Origin: Actinobacillus equuli
GTDB taxonomy: Bacteria > Pseudomonadota > Gammaproteobacteria > Enterobacterales > Pasteurellaceae
NCBI RefSeq assembly: GCF_900636745.1
Contig: NZ_LR134310.1
Span: forward strand, 1,604,501-1,668,500
DNA length: 64,000 nucleotides
Direction of reading: 5' to 3'
Part shown: in pieces, positions 50,694 to 60,781 of the stretch
How positions within the stretch are numbered: the stretch's first letter is position 1
How the letters are laid out: every line of letters begins with the position of its first letter
Made by a program: the position numbers and the translations under genes
Notes under the pieces: model-generated
What the model saw: the letters and a program-made list of their open reading frames with translations, nothing else
Database searches by the model: none
Told to the model about the DNA's origin: nothing

Positions 50694-51878
50694 CTAAATA
50701 ATGCCAAGCTTAATATTTTCTCTTCGATAATAATTCCACACTAAGGCTTTAATCATATTCACGCCGAGTGCCGTAGAGATAGCCGCACCGATAATGCCGT
50801 ATAGGTGAGCTAAAAATATGCATAAGAGAGCGCTAATACAGAAAACAATCGCTTGATATTTAAGTAATATCTTTTTGTTTTCTGTATAACTCGCGAGCGT
50901 CATTCCAAATCCCCATATTTGAGAAAATGATACTCCTAGCATTAAAATCAGTAACGAAACATATCCCTCGTATGTGTTTTCAACACTATAGAGATAAAAT
51001 AAAAAATCACCGATTAAGGCGCTAATCGCAACAATCGAAAAACTAAATACACATAAAAAAACAGTGTATTTTTTAGTGTAGTGATAAAGTTTCGTATATT
51101 CTTGCTGTTTGTATAAATTAACGATATTGGGGGTTACGACTGCCATCACAGAGGCGGAAAAGTAAGAAATTAACGCCATAAAACTGTAACAAATGATATA
51201 AACTCCTACTGCTTTATCCTCTACAAAATAAGAGAGGATAATACGGTCAAATTGTGCATTAAGTAGCACGAAAAGTGCCGATAATGTCGGAATCGTGCCG
51301 TATTTCAGCAAATCTTTATAGTGGTAAGCAGTCGATTTCGAGTCATTTTTTACATATTTTTTAGTTAAGCATGCAGAAAATAAAAAGAGCGAGAAAGTGG
51401 CATAAAAATACAACCAGAAGAAATCTACGCCTTCCATAAAATAGCTAAATGCCAAGATAAAAATCAGCGGTAACAAATAACGTAACCCATCATCAATCGA
51501 GGTATTGAGATACTGCATCTGATTTACGATAAAAATAGAGGATTTGCAGTAGAAGAAAGAGTAGAACAGTACTACAAATCCTATATACCAAAGCCCGAAT
51601 TCAAACTGAAACAACCATACCGAGAAAGCGGTAATCAAGCATGAAGTTAATGCCCAAAAGCCAAGAAATTGTGGGCGAATCGTGCGTTGGTTAAATTCAA
51701 TAATGTGAACATAATTCCCCCAGTTGGCAACCAATGAAAGGATCAAAATATAGGTGGTAACCAACCCATATTGACCTAATATATCCACCCCAAAATATCG
51801 GGAAATAGCCATACCTAACAGTAATGATGATCCTGCACCAATCGCTTTAAGTAAAAGGAGGAAAAATACTTTTTTCAT
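50694..51878 (-). CDS. polysaccharide flippase (Wzx-like)
   Basis: 394 residues with about 12 membrane segments. The N-terminus LKAIGAGSSLLLGMAISRYFGVDILGQYGL is the usual start of the MATE/MOP-type oligosaccharide flippases. A later landmark is LKYGTIPTLSALFVLLNAQFDRIILSYF. It should move undecaprenyl-linked units across the inner membrane. The start codon overlaps the upstream pyruvyltransferase stop by one base. Confidence 0.87.
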   Translation of the reverse strand: MKKVFFLLLLKAIGAGSSLLLGMAISRYFGVDILGQYGLVTTYILILSLVANWGNYVHIIEFNQRTIRPQFLGFWALTSCLITAFSVWLFQFEFGLWYIGFVVLFYSFFYCKSSIFIVNQMQYLNTSIDDGLRYLLPLIFILAFSYFMEGVDFFWLYFYATFSLFLFSACLTKKYVKNDSKSTAYHYKDLLKYGTIPTLSALFVLLNAQFDRIILSYFVEDKAVGVYIICYSFMALISYFSASVMAVVTPNIVNLYKQQEYTKLYHYTKKYTVFLCVFSFSIVAISALIGDFLFYLYSVENTYEGYVSLLILMLGVSFSQIWGFGMTLASYTENKKILLKYQAIVFCISALLCIFLAHLYGIIGAAISTALGVNMIKALVWNYYRRENIKLGII

Positions 51879-52747
51879 TATTCAATAAATGTCACGTTAT
51901 GAGAGCGGGACATACTTTGTTCGTATACACCCTTGCATTTATAGTATCCATTGTTATAAATGCTTAATTTTTTATTTAGCAGATAAGCACCGACCGCTAC
52001 ATGTAATCTATCGGTTTTGATTTCTTCGTATAAATTAATGAGTTTTAAAAATTGCTTAGCGCTATAGAGCGAAGCTTGATAATTTTCTGTACCAAAGCTG
52101 GCGACAAGCGATAAATCATTTGCCAAACTTCTTTTTACATTTAAATTTTGATTACTTTCTTTATCGGTGCGCATTGCATTAATTTGAGAGGTAAATAACG
52201 CACGCAAACGGTGGAAATTAATCAATATTTTACGAATGATATTTTTACTCGATAATTTAATTTTAAAATGAGGATTGCTTGTCAAAATTTGTGCTGGATT
52301 TATACAGAATGCCATATCATCGGCAAGATAAACCTCTTTAGCATTTGATATATTTCGACAATATTCAAAGCTATATTTTTCTCTGCAAAAGATAATGCTG
52401 TCTTCCGGCAAGTTGGAAATTAAGTTGTCAATGCCACGAATGGAATGTGGTAAAATAATTAACTTTAGTTTTATCTTTAAGTTAATGATCGATTTTAAAA
52501 AATTAGGAGTGGAATTCCACTCAGGAACTAAACAGCCGCCTCCGCCGATTAATACAATATCATTATTTTTTAATTGGTTGATTTTGTCTTGTGAGATTAA
52601 AGAAAACTTCAGATTAAATTGCTGCGCTAAAGTGTAAAAGCCCATATCTATCAATGCATCACCTGCATTCCCTCCATTCGGATAATAAAAAATATTTCCT
52701 TGTTGATATGCAGATAATTCTTTAAAAATAGTATGTAAATTAGACAT
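51878..52747 (-). CDS. polysaccharide pyruvyl transferase family protein
   Basis: 289 residues, first gene of the operon. Matches the polysaccharide pyruvyltransferase family (PF04230): NIFYYPNGGNAGDALI (about 18-33), VLIGGGGCLVPEWN, LPHSIRGI, FCREKYSFEYC, LADDMAFCI and the C-terminal KTDRLHVAVGAYLL. Members add ketal pyruvate from phosphoenolpyruvate to sugars, giving the polymer negative charge. Some family members act on other substrates, so the activity is predicted. A divergent 504-base region separates it from galE. Confidence 0.83.
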   Translation of the reverse strand: MSNLHTIFKELSAYQQGNIFYYPNGGNAGDALIDMGFYTLAQQFNLKFSLISQDKINQLKNNDIVLIGGGGCLVPEWNSTPNFLKSIINLKIKLKLIILPHSIRGIDNLISNLPEDSIIFCREKYSFEYCRNISNAKEVYLADDMAFCINPAQILTSNPHFKIKLSSKNIIRKILINFHRLRALFTSQINAMRTDKESNQNLNVKRSLANDLSLVASFGTENYQASLYSAKQFLKLINLYEEIKTDRLHVAVGAYLLNKKLSIYNNGYYKCKGVYEQSMSRSHNVTFIE

Positions 52748-52891
52748 AATGACCCCTGTAATATTTATTAATTAGTAGATTTACTCTCTAGCTATACTAA
52801 AAATTTGTTTTCTATTTTCTACCTTCCGGTGAGTATTATTTTGTATGTGAACGCTATTATTTATAAGTTGTTTTTCTAAATCGGGGTAAAT

Positions 52892-52920
52892 GTTATTCGT
52901 CTAGTTTAACGAAATGTCAA
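52892..52920 (-). promoter_or_regulatory. candidate promoter of the exopolysaccharide operon
   Basis: On the minus strand TTGACA (52920-52915) is followed after 17 bases by AATAAC (52897-52892). The -35 is perfect and the -10 matches at four of six positions. The leader would be about 140 bases. Confidence 0.45.
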
Positions 52921-53190
52921 AATATGTTGTTTGATTTTGTTAATATAACTTGGGATTTATTGTTTCTTTGTATTTTTTGATATATCAAAGTATATAAATA
53001 TAACTGAATCCATTATAGGTTAATATTTATATATTGATCAATAGTAATGGAGGTCTTATATGTCATGTAAAATAGCAAAATAAATAGTGGTCTTATATGT
53101 TTTTAATATGGAACTTTTTTAAAATCTTGTAATACAAATATTGTTACTTTGAATAACCTGTGAAAAGATAGATATAAACCTATATGAAGC

Positions 53191-53221
53191 TTGTTCACTG
53201 TTATCTTAAAACGAGTATAAT
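53191..53221 (+). promoter_or_regulatory. candidate galE promoter
   Basis: A perfect -10 TATAAT (53216-53221) lies 31 bases before the galE start. The best -35 is TTGTTC (53191-53196) at a long 19-base spacing. Confidence 0.45.
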
Positions 53222-53251
53222 AGGCTAATGATACTTAACTGAGGGGGCTGT

Positions 53252-54268
53252 ATGGCTATTTTAGTGACAGGTGGTGCGGGTTATATCGGTTCGCATACGC
53301 TCGTTGAATTATTAAATGCAAATCGTGAAATTGTCGTATTAGATAATTTATCTAATTCTAGTGAAGTTTCATTGGAGCGAGTAAAACAGATTACAGGTAA
53401 AACGGTTACTTTTTATCAAGGTGATATTTTAGACCGTAATATTTTGCGTAAAATTTTTGCAGAAAATAAAATTGAATCTGTTATTCATTTTGCCGGTTTA
53501 AAAGCGGTTGGTGAGAGTGTGCGCGAACCATTACGTTACTATCAAAATAATGTAACCGGCTCGATTGTTTTAGTCGAAGAAATGTTAGCAGCTGGTGTGA
53601 ATACGATTGTATTCAGTTCATCCGCAACGGTTTATGGCGATCCGCAAATTATCCCGATTGTAGAGTCTTGCCCGGTTGGCGGCACAACAAATCCATACGG
53701 TACATCAAAATATATGGTGGAACGAGTATTGGAAGATACGGTAAAAGCCTTCCCACAATTAAGTGCGGTGGTGTTACGTTATTTCAATCCGGTCGGGGCG
53801 CATGAAAGCGGTTTAATCGGTGAAGATCCGAACGGTATCCCAAATAACTTATTACCTTATATCAGCCAAGTAGCGGTAGGTAAGTTAAAAGAGCTCTCAG
53901 TATTCGGTAGCGATTATGATACGCATGATGGTACAGGTGTACGCGATTATATCCATGTCGTGGATTTAGCTATTGGACATTTAAAAGCGTTAGATAAACA
54001 CCAAGGCGATGCCGGTTTCCACGTGTATAACTTAGGTACCGGAACAGGTTATTCAGTGTTGGATATGGTAAAAGCGTTTGAAACGGCAAACGACATCAAA
54101 GTACCTTATAAATTGGTTGATCGCCGCCCGGGGGATATCGCAGTTTGTTATTCCGAACCGTCTAAGGCGTTAAAAGAGTTAGGTTGGAAAACCGAACGTG
54201 GTTTAGAACAAATGATGAAAGACACTTGGAATTGGCAAAAAAATAACCCAAACGGTTATAAAGGCTAA
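53252..54268 (+). CDS. galE: UDP-glucose 4-epimerase
   Basis: 338 residues (E. coli 338). Interconverts UDP-glucose and UDP-galactose. NAD motif [12 protein letters not shown] (about 4-15), catalytic serine region [12 protein letters not shown] and YxxxK as YGTSKYMVE are all present. A purine-rich ribosome site, GAGGGGG, lies upstream. Its place beside the exopolysaccharide locus, divergent from it, suggests that it may supply UDP-galactose for the polymer as well as for lipopolysaccharide. Confidence 0.97.
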   Translation: MAILVTGGAGYIGSHTLVELLNANREIVVLDNLSNSSEVSLERVKQITGKTVTFYQGDILDRNILRKIFAENKIESVIHFAGLKAVGESVREPLRYYQNNVTGSIVLVEEMLAAGVNTIVFSSSATVYGDPQIIPIVESCPVGGTTNPYGTSKYMVERVLEDTVKAFPQLSAVVLRYFNPVGAHESGLIGEDPNGIPNNLLPYISQVAVGKLKELSVFGSDYDTHDGTGVRDYIHVVDLAIGHLKALDKHQGDAGFHVYNLGTGTGYSVLDMVKAFETANDIKVPYKLVDRRPGDIAVCYSEPSKALKELGWKTERGLEQMMKDTWNWQKNNPNGYKG

Positions 54269-54287
54269 CAAGCGTTAATTAAATGAT

Positions 54288-54319
54288 GGCACAAGCGTTT
54301 ACGTTTGTGCCTTTTTTAT
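54288..54319 (+). terminator. terminator after galE
   Basis: GGCACAAGCG, loop TTTA, CGTTTGTGCC with one G-T pair, then TTTTTTA. Confidence 0.9.
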
Positions 54320-54406
54320 CTCTGAATATTTCTGTTATGATGTTTGATAATTAAGCTAACACAAAGTTGGCGTATTATCATTTCATTTGCAAAAGAAAAG
54401 GAAAAA

Positions 54407-55693
54407 ATGACCGCTTATCATTCTTCACCTCAACCCCCAATTTGGCGACAAATTTTTACTAAAAATATGTTGCTTTGTATTTATACCGGTTTTTGTTCCG
54501 GCTTACCTTTATTTGTGCTTATCCAATTAATGCCGGCTTGGTTTACTTCGGCAAACCTTGATATTAAAACCATCGCTGCTTTTACTTTAACTTCATTGCC
54601 TTATACGTGGAAGTTCTTATGGGCAGCATTATTAGATCGCTATTTCCCACCGTTTTTAGGTCGCCGTCGTAGCTGGATTTTTCTCTCGCAATTAGGCTTA
54701 TTGGTAATTTTAGCCGGGTTTGGCTTTTTTGATCCGGTAGCGGATATCGGTATTATTACCGTGCTTTCAGTAATTTTAGCCTTTCTGTCTGCCACTCAAG
54801 ATATTGTGGTGGATGCTTATCGCCGAGAAATCTTATCGGACAATGAATTGGGCTTAGGCAATTCAATTCACGTGAATGCCTACCGTATTGCCGGTCTAAT
54901 ACCGGGCGGTTTATCGCTTTTCTTGGCGGATCATTACCCATGGCAAACGGTATTTATTATTACCGCTGCCTTTATGTTGCCATGCCTATTCGTTACGCTA
55001 TTTGCTAGAGAGCCGCAAAGTACACCGATTGATAAAAGCAAACCGTTTTATATGGTGTTTGTTGATCCGTTTAAGGAATTTTTCAGCCGTAAAGGTGTAT
55101 GGGGTGCAGTAGGACTTATTCTATTTATTTTCTTATATAAGCTTGGTGATTCGCTGGCGACTTCACTACAAACCAAATTTATCTTGGATATGGGCTTTAC
55201 CAAATCGCATATTGCTGCGGTGGTTAAAACAACTTCGCTTTGGTGTAGTATCGGTGGTGGGATTATCGGCGGAATAGCAATGCTGAAACTAGGGGTAAAT
55301 CGCGCGTTATGGATTTTCGGATCGGTACAGTTAATTACCATTTTGGGTTTTGCTTATCTTGCAAGTTTTGAGTATTTCCCGACCGCTTCTATCGGTTCAG
55401 CAGAACTATTTAAATTAGGTATTGTGATGGCGGGTGAGTATCTCGGTGTCGGTTTGGGAACGGCAGCATTTGTTGCCTTTATGGCTCGAGAAACTAATCC
55501 GATGTACACCGCAATGCAATTAGCCATTTTTACTAGTCTTGCGGCGTTGCCAAGTAAATTCTTAGGCGCTTATACCGGACATTTGGTCGAAGCCTTCGGT
55601 TATTATCAGTTTTTCTGGATTTGTTTCTTTGTTGCTATTCCGGGAATGCTGATGTTGATTAAGGTTGCACCGTGGAAGGTATCTGAATCGTAA
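54407..55693 (+). CDS. ampG: muropeptide permease AmpG
   Basis: 428 residues with about 12 membrane segments. AmpG is an MFS permease that imports anhydro-muropeptides for cell-wall recycling. Matches are YTGFCSGLPLFVLIQLMPAWF (near the N-terminus), PYTWKFLWAALLDRY, SATQDIVVDAYRREIL and GLGTAAFVAFMARETNP. ATG 54407 follows AAGGA; an earlier in-frame start at 54344 would add 21 atypical residues. Confidence 0.93.
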   Translation: MTAYHSSPQPPIWRQIFTKNMLLCIYTGFCSGLPLFVLIQLMPAWFTSANLDIKTIAAFTLTSLPYTWKFLWAALLDRYFPPFLGRRRSWIFLSQLGLLVILAGFGFFDPVADIGIITVLSVILAFLSATQDIVVDAYRREILSDNELGLGNSIHVNAYRIAGLIPGGLSLFLADHYPWQTVFIITAAFMLPCLFVTLFAREPQSTPIDKSKPFYMVFVDPFKEFFSRKGVWGAVGLILFIFLYKLGDSLATSLQTKFILDMGFTKSHIAAVVKTTSLWCSIGGGIIGGIAMLKLGVNRALWIFGSVQLITILGFAYLASFEYFPTASIGSAELFKLGIVMAGEYLGVGLGTAAFVAFMARETNPMYTAMQLAIFTSLAALPSKFLGAYTGHLVEAFGYYQFFWICFFVAIPGMLMLIKVAPWKVSES

Positions 55694-55741
55694 AAAATTA
55701 TACAAATTTGATCGCTTGTCATTAAGTCTCTGTATAAAAAA

Positions 55742-55786
55742 TTGCCCCCTAATTGTTAGGAATTTAATCCAACTTTTAGGGGGCAA
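55742..55786 (-). terminator. terminator after the TonB receptor gene
   Basis: TTGCCCCCTAA and TTAGGGGGCAA form an 11-bp stem with a 23-base loop that can pair further (GTTGGA / TCCTAAC). On the minus strand it is followed by TTTTTTA. Confidence 0.8.
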
Positions 55787-55817
55787 ATATTTACTTTGTA
55801 CGATCTCTAAACTTGGT

Positions 55818-57854
55818 TTAGAAAGTGTAATTCACGTTTAAACGGAAATCACGTCCGGCTGCCGGTAAGGTTGTACCACGTTGGCTATGCGGATAGTAGA
55901 ATTTATTAAATGCGTTATTTAATGCTAAATTTACATTTAAGCTATCGTTTTTCAATGGTTTCCAGTTAACGTAGAAATCATGATTGATATAGCTATCACG
56001 ATGTGTATTTGCAATTGTTTGATCTGCATTCGCTAACGCATAACCGTCTTCATCTTCTACATAACGCCCTTTCCAACCTAATTCTAAGCTAGGGTTTTCA
56101 AAGCGATATGCTAAACCGGCTGTCCAAGTACGCCCCACCTGTACGGCAAATTCAGGATTTAACGTAGAATTTGCTTTTGTATCGTTTAAGTAGAATCTTG
56201 GTTTACTTTCCGATACACCGAAGCGGGCGGTTAAACCTTCATAACGATAAGACGCATTTAACTCATAACCATGGTTTTTAGAATAACCGTCATTTACTGC
56301 TTGTTTTACTCCTGCTGAACCGTGTCTATCTTGTGGGTTTACGATTAAGTTATTCACTTTTTGCCAGAAGTAGCTACCTTCAAAAGTAAAGTCGCCATTA
56401 TTATAGTTAAAACCGATTTCGGTATTACGAGCATGTTCAGCTTCAATATTTGGATCTACCGATACACGTCTGAGACCAACCATTAGTGCATCATATAAAC
56501 GAGGGCTACGTGACGCATAGTTATGGTTTGCGCTAAGGCTTAACTCAGGTGTTGCTTGATAAATTAAACCGACACTTGGATTCCATTTACCATCAGACGC
56601 TTTCACACCGTCATTCGCTTTCATATCAAAATGATCGTAACGTAAACCTGTGGTAAAGGTGAAGTCGTTGATTCCACTAATCATCTCAACGTAAGCACCG
56701 GTATCGGTTTTTTCCGGATTATTGGTTACGAATGGGCGTTTAGTATGCGGTTCAATTTCCTGATTACGGTAATTTACACCGTATTTAACTAAAATTTCTT
56801 CTCCAATGAACGAATCGAAATTCACATTCGCACCTTGGGTTTTAATTACGGTCGTTGTTGGGCCCTTAACGTTACCACAGTATCCACAACCTCTATCATC
56901 AGCAGAATAGCGTTTATTCTTCATTAAATAGGCATTTGCAGTTAATTCGTTAATAAAACCTAAGTTTTTCCCAATATATTCAAGGTTAGTATTGTTTAAC
57001 GTTGTTTCTCGATAAGATGGAGATTGACGAGCTAAACTAAGACGAGGATTGTTAGTCGCATCAAATGCAGTGAATTCTTCACGTACAACACGCTCACCGC
57101 GGTGTTGATCTTGTAAGTGGCTTAATACAAAGCGATGATCACCAAAAGTTGCACCTAATTTAGCGATATAGTTACGTTTATCTAATGCGCTGTAAGGTAC
57201 TTTATTACTACCGTCTAAACCGTTTACGAAATTTTTGCCAGCTTTGTAATTGTCTTCATCGTTACGATTGAAAGAAAGTAATGCGTCAAAATGAGCGGCT
57301 TTACCAAATACCGTTGCACCATAAGAGTGCCCGTCATTGCTAGAATAACCACTATTTAATTTAAATCCGTAATCACGCTCACTATTTTTCAAGAGATCTA
57401 AAGCATCAACCGTTTTTACGATAATCGCACCGTTTGTTGCCCCGATACCGGCGCTTGCTGAGCCCGCACCTTTTTGTACAGAAACGCTTTTAAGTAATGA
57501 TGGATCGATAATGAAACGCCCTTGGTGATATAAAATCTGGCTATCAGATGATGCACCATCCACTTTAATGTCTACCGAGTTTTGCCCCATCCCACGAATG
57601 GTTAAGAATTGTGATGTACCATTACCACCGGCAAATTCAATGGCAGGTTCTTTTGAGAGTAAACCACGTAAATCAGTTTCAGTACGTTCATTTTTCTCTG
57701 CGAGGGTCACAATATTTGTTTTAACTTTCGCACCTTGGCGATCAGTTACAACAATTTCAGATAATTCCGCAGTTTCTTTTGATTGTTCCGGATTTGCGTA
57801 AGCAAACGAACTAATCGCAGCTAATACGGCGATGGTCAGTTGATTTCTTTTCAC
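55818..57854 (-). CDS. TonB-dependent outer-membrane receptor (heme or siderophore)
   Basis: 678 residues starting at GTG, with GAGGA seven bases upstream. Signal peptide about 1-20 (ending FAYA), TonB box in SEIVVTD (about 32-38), plug domain with FLTIRGMGQNSVDIKVDG and GSASAGIGATNGAIIVKT, then a 22-strand barrel ending in NVNYTF. The region SANHNYASRSPRLYDALM and the nearby DPNIEAEHARNTEIGF correspond to the FRAP/NPNL blocks of heme receptors, but FRAP is replaced by SRSP. A cysteine pair in RGCGYCGN sits in an extracellular loop. The ligand is therefore uncertain. No uptake signal in the gene. A Fur-like site precedes it. Confidence 0.88.
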   Translation of the reverse strand: MKRNQLTIAVLAAISSFAYANPEQSKETAELSEIVVTDRQGAKVKTNIVTLAEKNERTETDLRGLLSKEPAIEFAGGNGTSQFLTIRGMGQNSVDIKVDGASSDSQILYHQGRFIIDPSLLKSVSVQKGAGSASAGIGATNGAIIVKTVDALDLLKNSERDYGFKLNSGYSSNDGHSYGATVFGKAAHFDALLSFNRNDEDNYKAGKNFVNGLDGSNKVPYSALDKRNYIAKLGATFGDHRFVLSHLQDQHRGERVVREEFTAFDATNNPRLSLARQSPSYRETTLNNTNLEYIGKNLGFINELTANAYLMKNKRYSADDRGCGYCGNVKGPTTTVIKTQGANVNFDSFIGEEILVKYGVNYRNQEIEPHTKRPFVTNNPEKTDTGAYVEMISGINDFTFTTGLRYDHFDMKANDGVKASDGKWNPSVGLIYQATPELSLSANHNYASRSPRLYDALMVGLRRVSVDPNIEAEHARNTEIGFNYNNGDFTFEGSYFWQKVNNLIVNPQDRHGSAGVKQAVNDGYSKNHGYELNASYRYEGLTARFGVSESKPRFYLNDTKANSTLNPEFAVQVGRTWTAGLAYRFENPSLELGWKGRYVEDEDGYALANADQTIANTHRDSYINHDFYVNWKPLKNDSLNVNLALNNAFNKFYYPHSQRGTTLPAAGRDFRLNVNYTF

Positions 57855-57898
57855 AGATAAGTCCTCATGAATATAGAGTGTAATTTAAGATAACGGGA

Positions 57899-58731
<833 letters not shown>

Positions 58732-58744
58732 TTATCTATAGATG

Positions 58745-58800
58745 TAAGCGGTCATTTTTGGTGAAAACTTTGCAATATTTCACTTAAAAATGGCCGCTTA
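58745..58800. terminator. long uptake-like hairpin between adk and the tiny lipoprotein
   Basis: TAAGCGGTCATTTTT faces AAAAATGGCCGCTTA, and inner TGAAA / TTTCA extends the stem. T-rich on the plus side (ATTTATTTTTATT). Confidence 0.7.
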
Positions 58801-58810
58801 TTTATTTTTA

Positions 58811-59074
58811 TTACTCAGAATGATAGCGAGAAATAATTTGTTTTGCGCCACCGTTGCCGACACAAGCTTCATGTACCGGTGAAGTTGAGTAACTTCCGTC
58901 TACGCAAATAGCAGTGACATTAGCAGGCAAAACTTGTTGAATAGGATGCGGATTACGAATGGGAATATATTCCGTTTTTGTTGAAGGTTCTTTAACGATT
59001 TGAACTGGTTGATCCGAGCTACAAGCCGTAATCGTTACTGCAAGAGCTACTAAAGAAAATAAATGCGCTTTCAT
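58811..59074 (-). CDS. tiny cysteine-containing lipoprotein
   Basis: 87 residues of unknown function. Signal peptide with lipobox VTITAC (Cys18). The mature part of about 70 residues contains a Pro-rich stretch (YIPIRNPHPIQQVLP) and two cysteines (TAICVDGSYSTS and HEACVGNGGAKQII), a spacing suggesting one disulfide. The motif CVDGSYSTS...HEACVGNGG may mark a DUF3761-like domain, which I recall only loosely. It lies between convergent adk and the mdh terminator. Confidence 0.7.
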   Translation of the reverse strand: MKAHLFSLVALAVTITACSSDQPVQIVKEPSTKTEYIPIRNPHPIQQVLPANVTAICVDGSYSTSPVHEACVGNGGAKQIISRYHSE

Positions 59075-59135
59075 ACATAAATCCTTGTATATTATAGACG
59101 GCGATTAATACTTATCGCCGTACTTGAGTTTATAA

Positions 59136-59162
59136 AAAAGGGTTGAATTGCTCAACCCTTTT
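59136..59162 (-). terminator. terminator after mdh
   Basis: AAAAGGGTTGA, loop ATTGC, TCAACCCTTTT, with TTTTTTATA on the minus strand. Confidence 0.88.
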
Positions 59163-59174
59163 ATAAATCTCAAG

Positions 59175-60128
59175 TTATGAATTTACAAAATTTTTCCCTA
59201 ATTCAATATCTGCTTTAAGAATCGGTTTAATTTCGTCTAATTTAGCTTGTTCGTATTCGCTTAATTTACCGATTGGCAAGATTTCTTCTACACCTGTTAA
59301 ACCGAATCTTACCGGATGAGCAAAGAATTCCGGATAATCAGAACCTTCTTTACTTTCTACATAAGCATAACGGACGCAATCTTCACCTAATAACGCTTTG
59401 AACACCGCTACTGCAAAACGTGCGCCTGATTCAGCCATTGAAAGTGTTGCAGATCCGCCGCCTGCTTTTGCTTCCACCACTTCTGTACCGGCATTTTGGA
59501 TACGATAAGTTAATGACTCAATCTCTTCTTGGCTAAATGAAATTGGAAGACCTTCCGCAAGCGCCTGAGAAAGTAACGGTAAAATAGTTGGACCCGAGTG
59601 ACCGCCGATAACGGGTACTTTAACCGTTTCAACATTTTTATCTTTTAATTCAGACGTAAATGTTTTAGCACGAACAACATCAAGAGTCGTTACGCCAAAT
59701 AATTTACGTTTGTCATATACGCCGGCTTTACGTAATACTTCAGCAGCAATTGGAACAAGCGTGTTGACCGGATTTGTTACAATACCGATACAAGCATTCG
59801 GACAAACCTCAGCGACTTTTTCAACCAAGTTTTTAATGATGCCCGCATTGATATTGAAGAGATCCGCACGAGTCATGCCCGGTTTACGCGCAACACCTGC
59901 AGTTAATAGAACAAGATTAGCGTCTTTAAGTGCTTCACTCGGGTCTTCACCTGAATAGCCGACAGCGTTTACCGATGTTGGAATGTGACTGATGTCTACC
60001 GCAATACCCGGAGTGACCGGTGAAATATCATATAAGGCTAGATCCGTTCCGGCAGGTAAACGAAGTTTTAATAAGAGAGCAAGAGTTTGCCCGATCCCAC
60101 CTGCAGCGCCTAAAAGTGCAACTTTCAT
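59175..60128 (-). CDS. mdh: malate dehydrogenase
   Basis: 317 residues (E. coli 312). Interconverts malate and oxaloacetate with NAD. The N-terminal [21 protein letters not shown] is the classic NAD-binding start. Active-site and substrate residues appear in [24 protein letters not shown] and [13 protein letters not shown] with the catalytic His. ATG 60128 with AGGAG six bases upstream is preferred; the frame can extend to a TTG two codons earlier. Divergent from argR, as in E. coli. Confidence 0.97.
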   Translation of the reverse strand: MKVALLGAAGGIGQTLALLLKLRLPAGTDLALYDISPVTPGIAVDISHIPTSVNAVGYSGEDPSEALKDANLVLLTAGVARKPGMTRADLFNINAGIIKNLVEKVAEVCPNACIGIVTNPVNTLVPIAAEVLRKAGVYDKRKLFGVTTLDVVRAKTFTSELKDKNVETVKVPVIGGHSGPTILPLLSQALAEGLPISFSQEEIESLTYRIQNAGTEVVEAKAGGGSATLSMAESGARFAVAVFKALLGEDCVRYAYVESKEGSDYPEFFAHPVRFGLTGVEEILPIGKLSEYEQAKLDEIKPILKADIELGKNFVNS

Positions 60129-60222
60129 AAACAACTCCTAATCAATAATGGTTATAAAATAAAACTAGACTAAGTTTAACAAACATTTCTCAAGATTGAT
60201 GCTAAATAAAACGAATCTCTGG

Positions 60223-60285
60223 GAAAAATTTTTCTAATGTTTGATTTAGATTGATTTTTTGACACTTGTAAGCAAAAATTATGCT
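60223..60285 (+). promoter_or_regulatory. candidate argR promoter with adjacent palindrome
   Basis: TTGACA (60259-60264) and TATGCT (60280-60285) at 15-base spacing. A perfect 12-base palindrome GAAAAATTTTTC lies at 60223-60234. No clear ARG box was found in the gap. Confidence 0.4.
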
Positions 60286-60319
60286 TTCAATTGAAGCGAT
60301 ATTACATAAGGGAGATGAG

Positions 60320-60781
60320 ATGGAAAAGCTTGATAATTTATCAGAAGCATTTAAAGCATTGCTAAAACAAGAGAAATTCGGTTCTCAGGGTGAGATAGTT
60401 AATGCGTTGCAAGAGTTAGGTTTTGAAAATATCAATCAGTCTAAAGTGTCTCGTATGCTTTCCAAATTTGGTGCGGTAAGAACACGTAATACTAAGATGG
60501 AAATGGTCTATCAATTACCGGCGGAATTAGGCGTGCCGACAACCTCCAGCCCTTTAAAGAATTTAGTCGTTGATATTGATTATAACGATGTGCTAATTGT
60601 TGTAAAAACCAGCCCGGGTGCGGCCCAATTAATTGCTCGTCTATTGGATTCAATGGGAAAAGGCGAAGGTATTTTAGGTACAATTGCCGGTGATGATACG
60701 ATTTTTATCACTCCAACACGCTCAACCGCAATGGAAGATCTAATCCAAAATATTACCGAGTTATTTGAGTCATCGCTCTAA
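60320..60781 (+). CDS. argR: arginine repressor ArgR
   Basis: 153 residues. Hexameric repressor of arginine synthesis and cofactor of Xer recombination at cer-type sites. The N-terminal winged helix contains [23 protein letters not shown]; the C-terminal arginine-binding domain has HxSPGAAQ as [13 protein letters not shown] and [14 protein letters not shown] 60320 with GGGAG upstream matches the family length (E. coli 156). Its stop overlaps the next gene's ATG by one base. Confidence 0.97.
   Translation: MEKLDNLSEAFKALLKQEKFGSQGEIVNALQELGFENINQSKVSRMLSKFGAVRTRNTKMEMVYQLPAELGVPTTSSPLKNLVVDIDYNDVLIVVKTSPGAAQLIARLLDSMGKGEGILGTIAGDDTIFITPTRSTAMEDLIQNITELFESSL

Larger units (their letters stand above)
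52748..53251. promoter_or_regulatory. 504-base AT-rich divergent control region between the exopolysaccharide operon and galE
   Basis: No conventional gene. It holds candidate promoters for both directions, a perfect palindrome TTGATATATCAA (52977-52988), and a 12-base direct repeat GGTCTTATATGT at 53052-53063 and 53089-53100. A seven-codon reading frame with a strong ribosome site (GGAGG, ATG 53061) overlaps the first repeat. No JUMPstart-like sequence was seen. No uptake signal. Confidence 0.6.

Noticed and set aside
55742-55786. Large stem-loop as a possible riboswitch for ampG or the receptor
   Set aside because: It lies after both genes, and the minus-strand T run makes a simple terminator the best reading.
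60135-60319. ARG boxes for ArgR autoregulation
   Set aside because: No pair of AATGAATNNTNATTCA-like sites could be found; only an AT palindrome is present.
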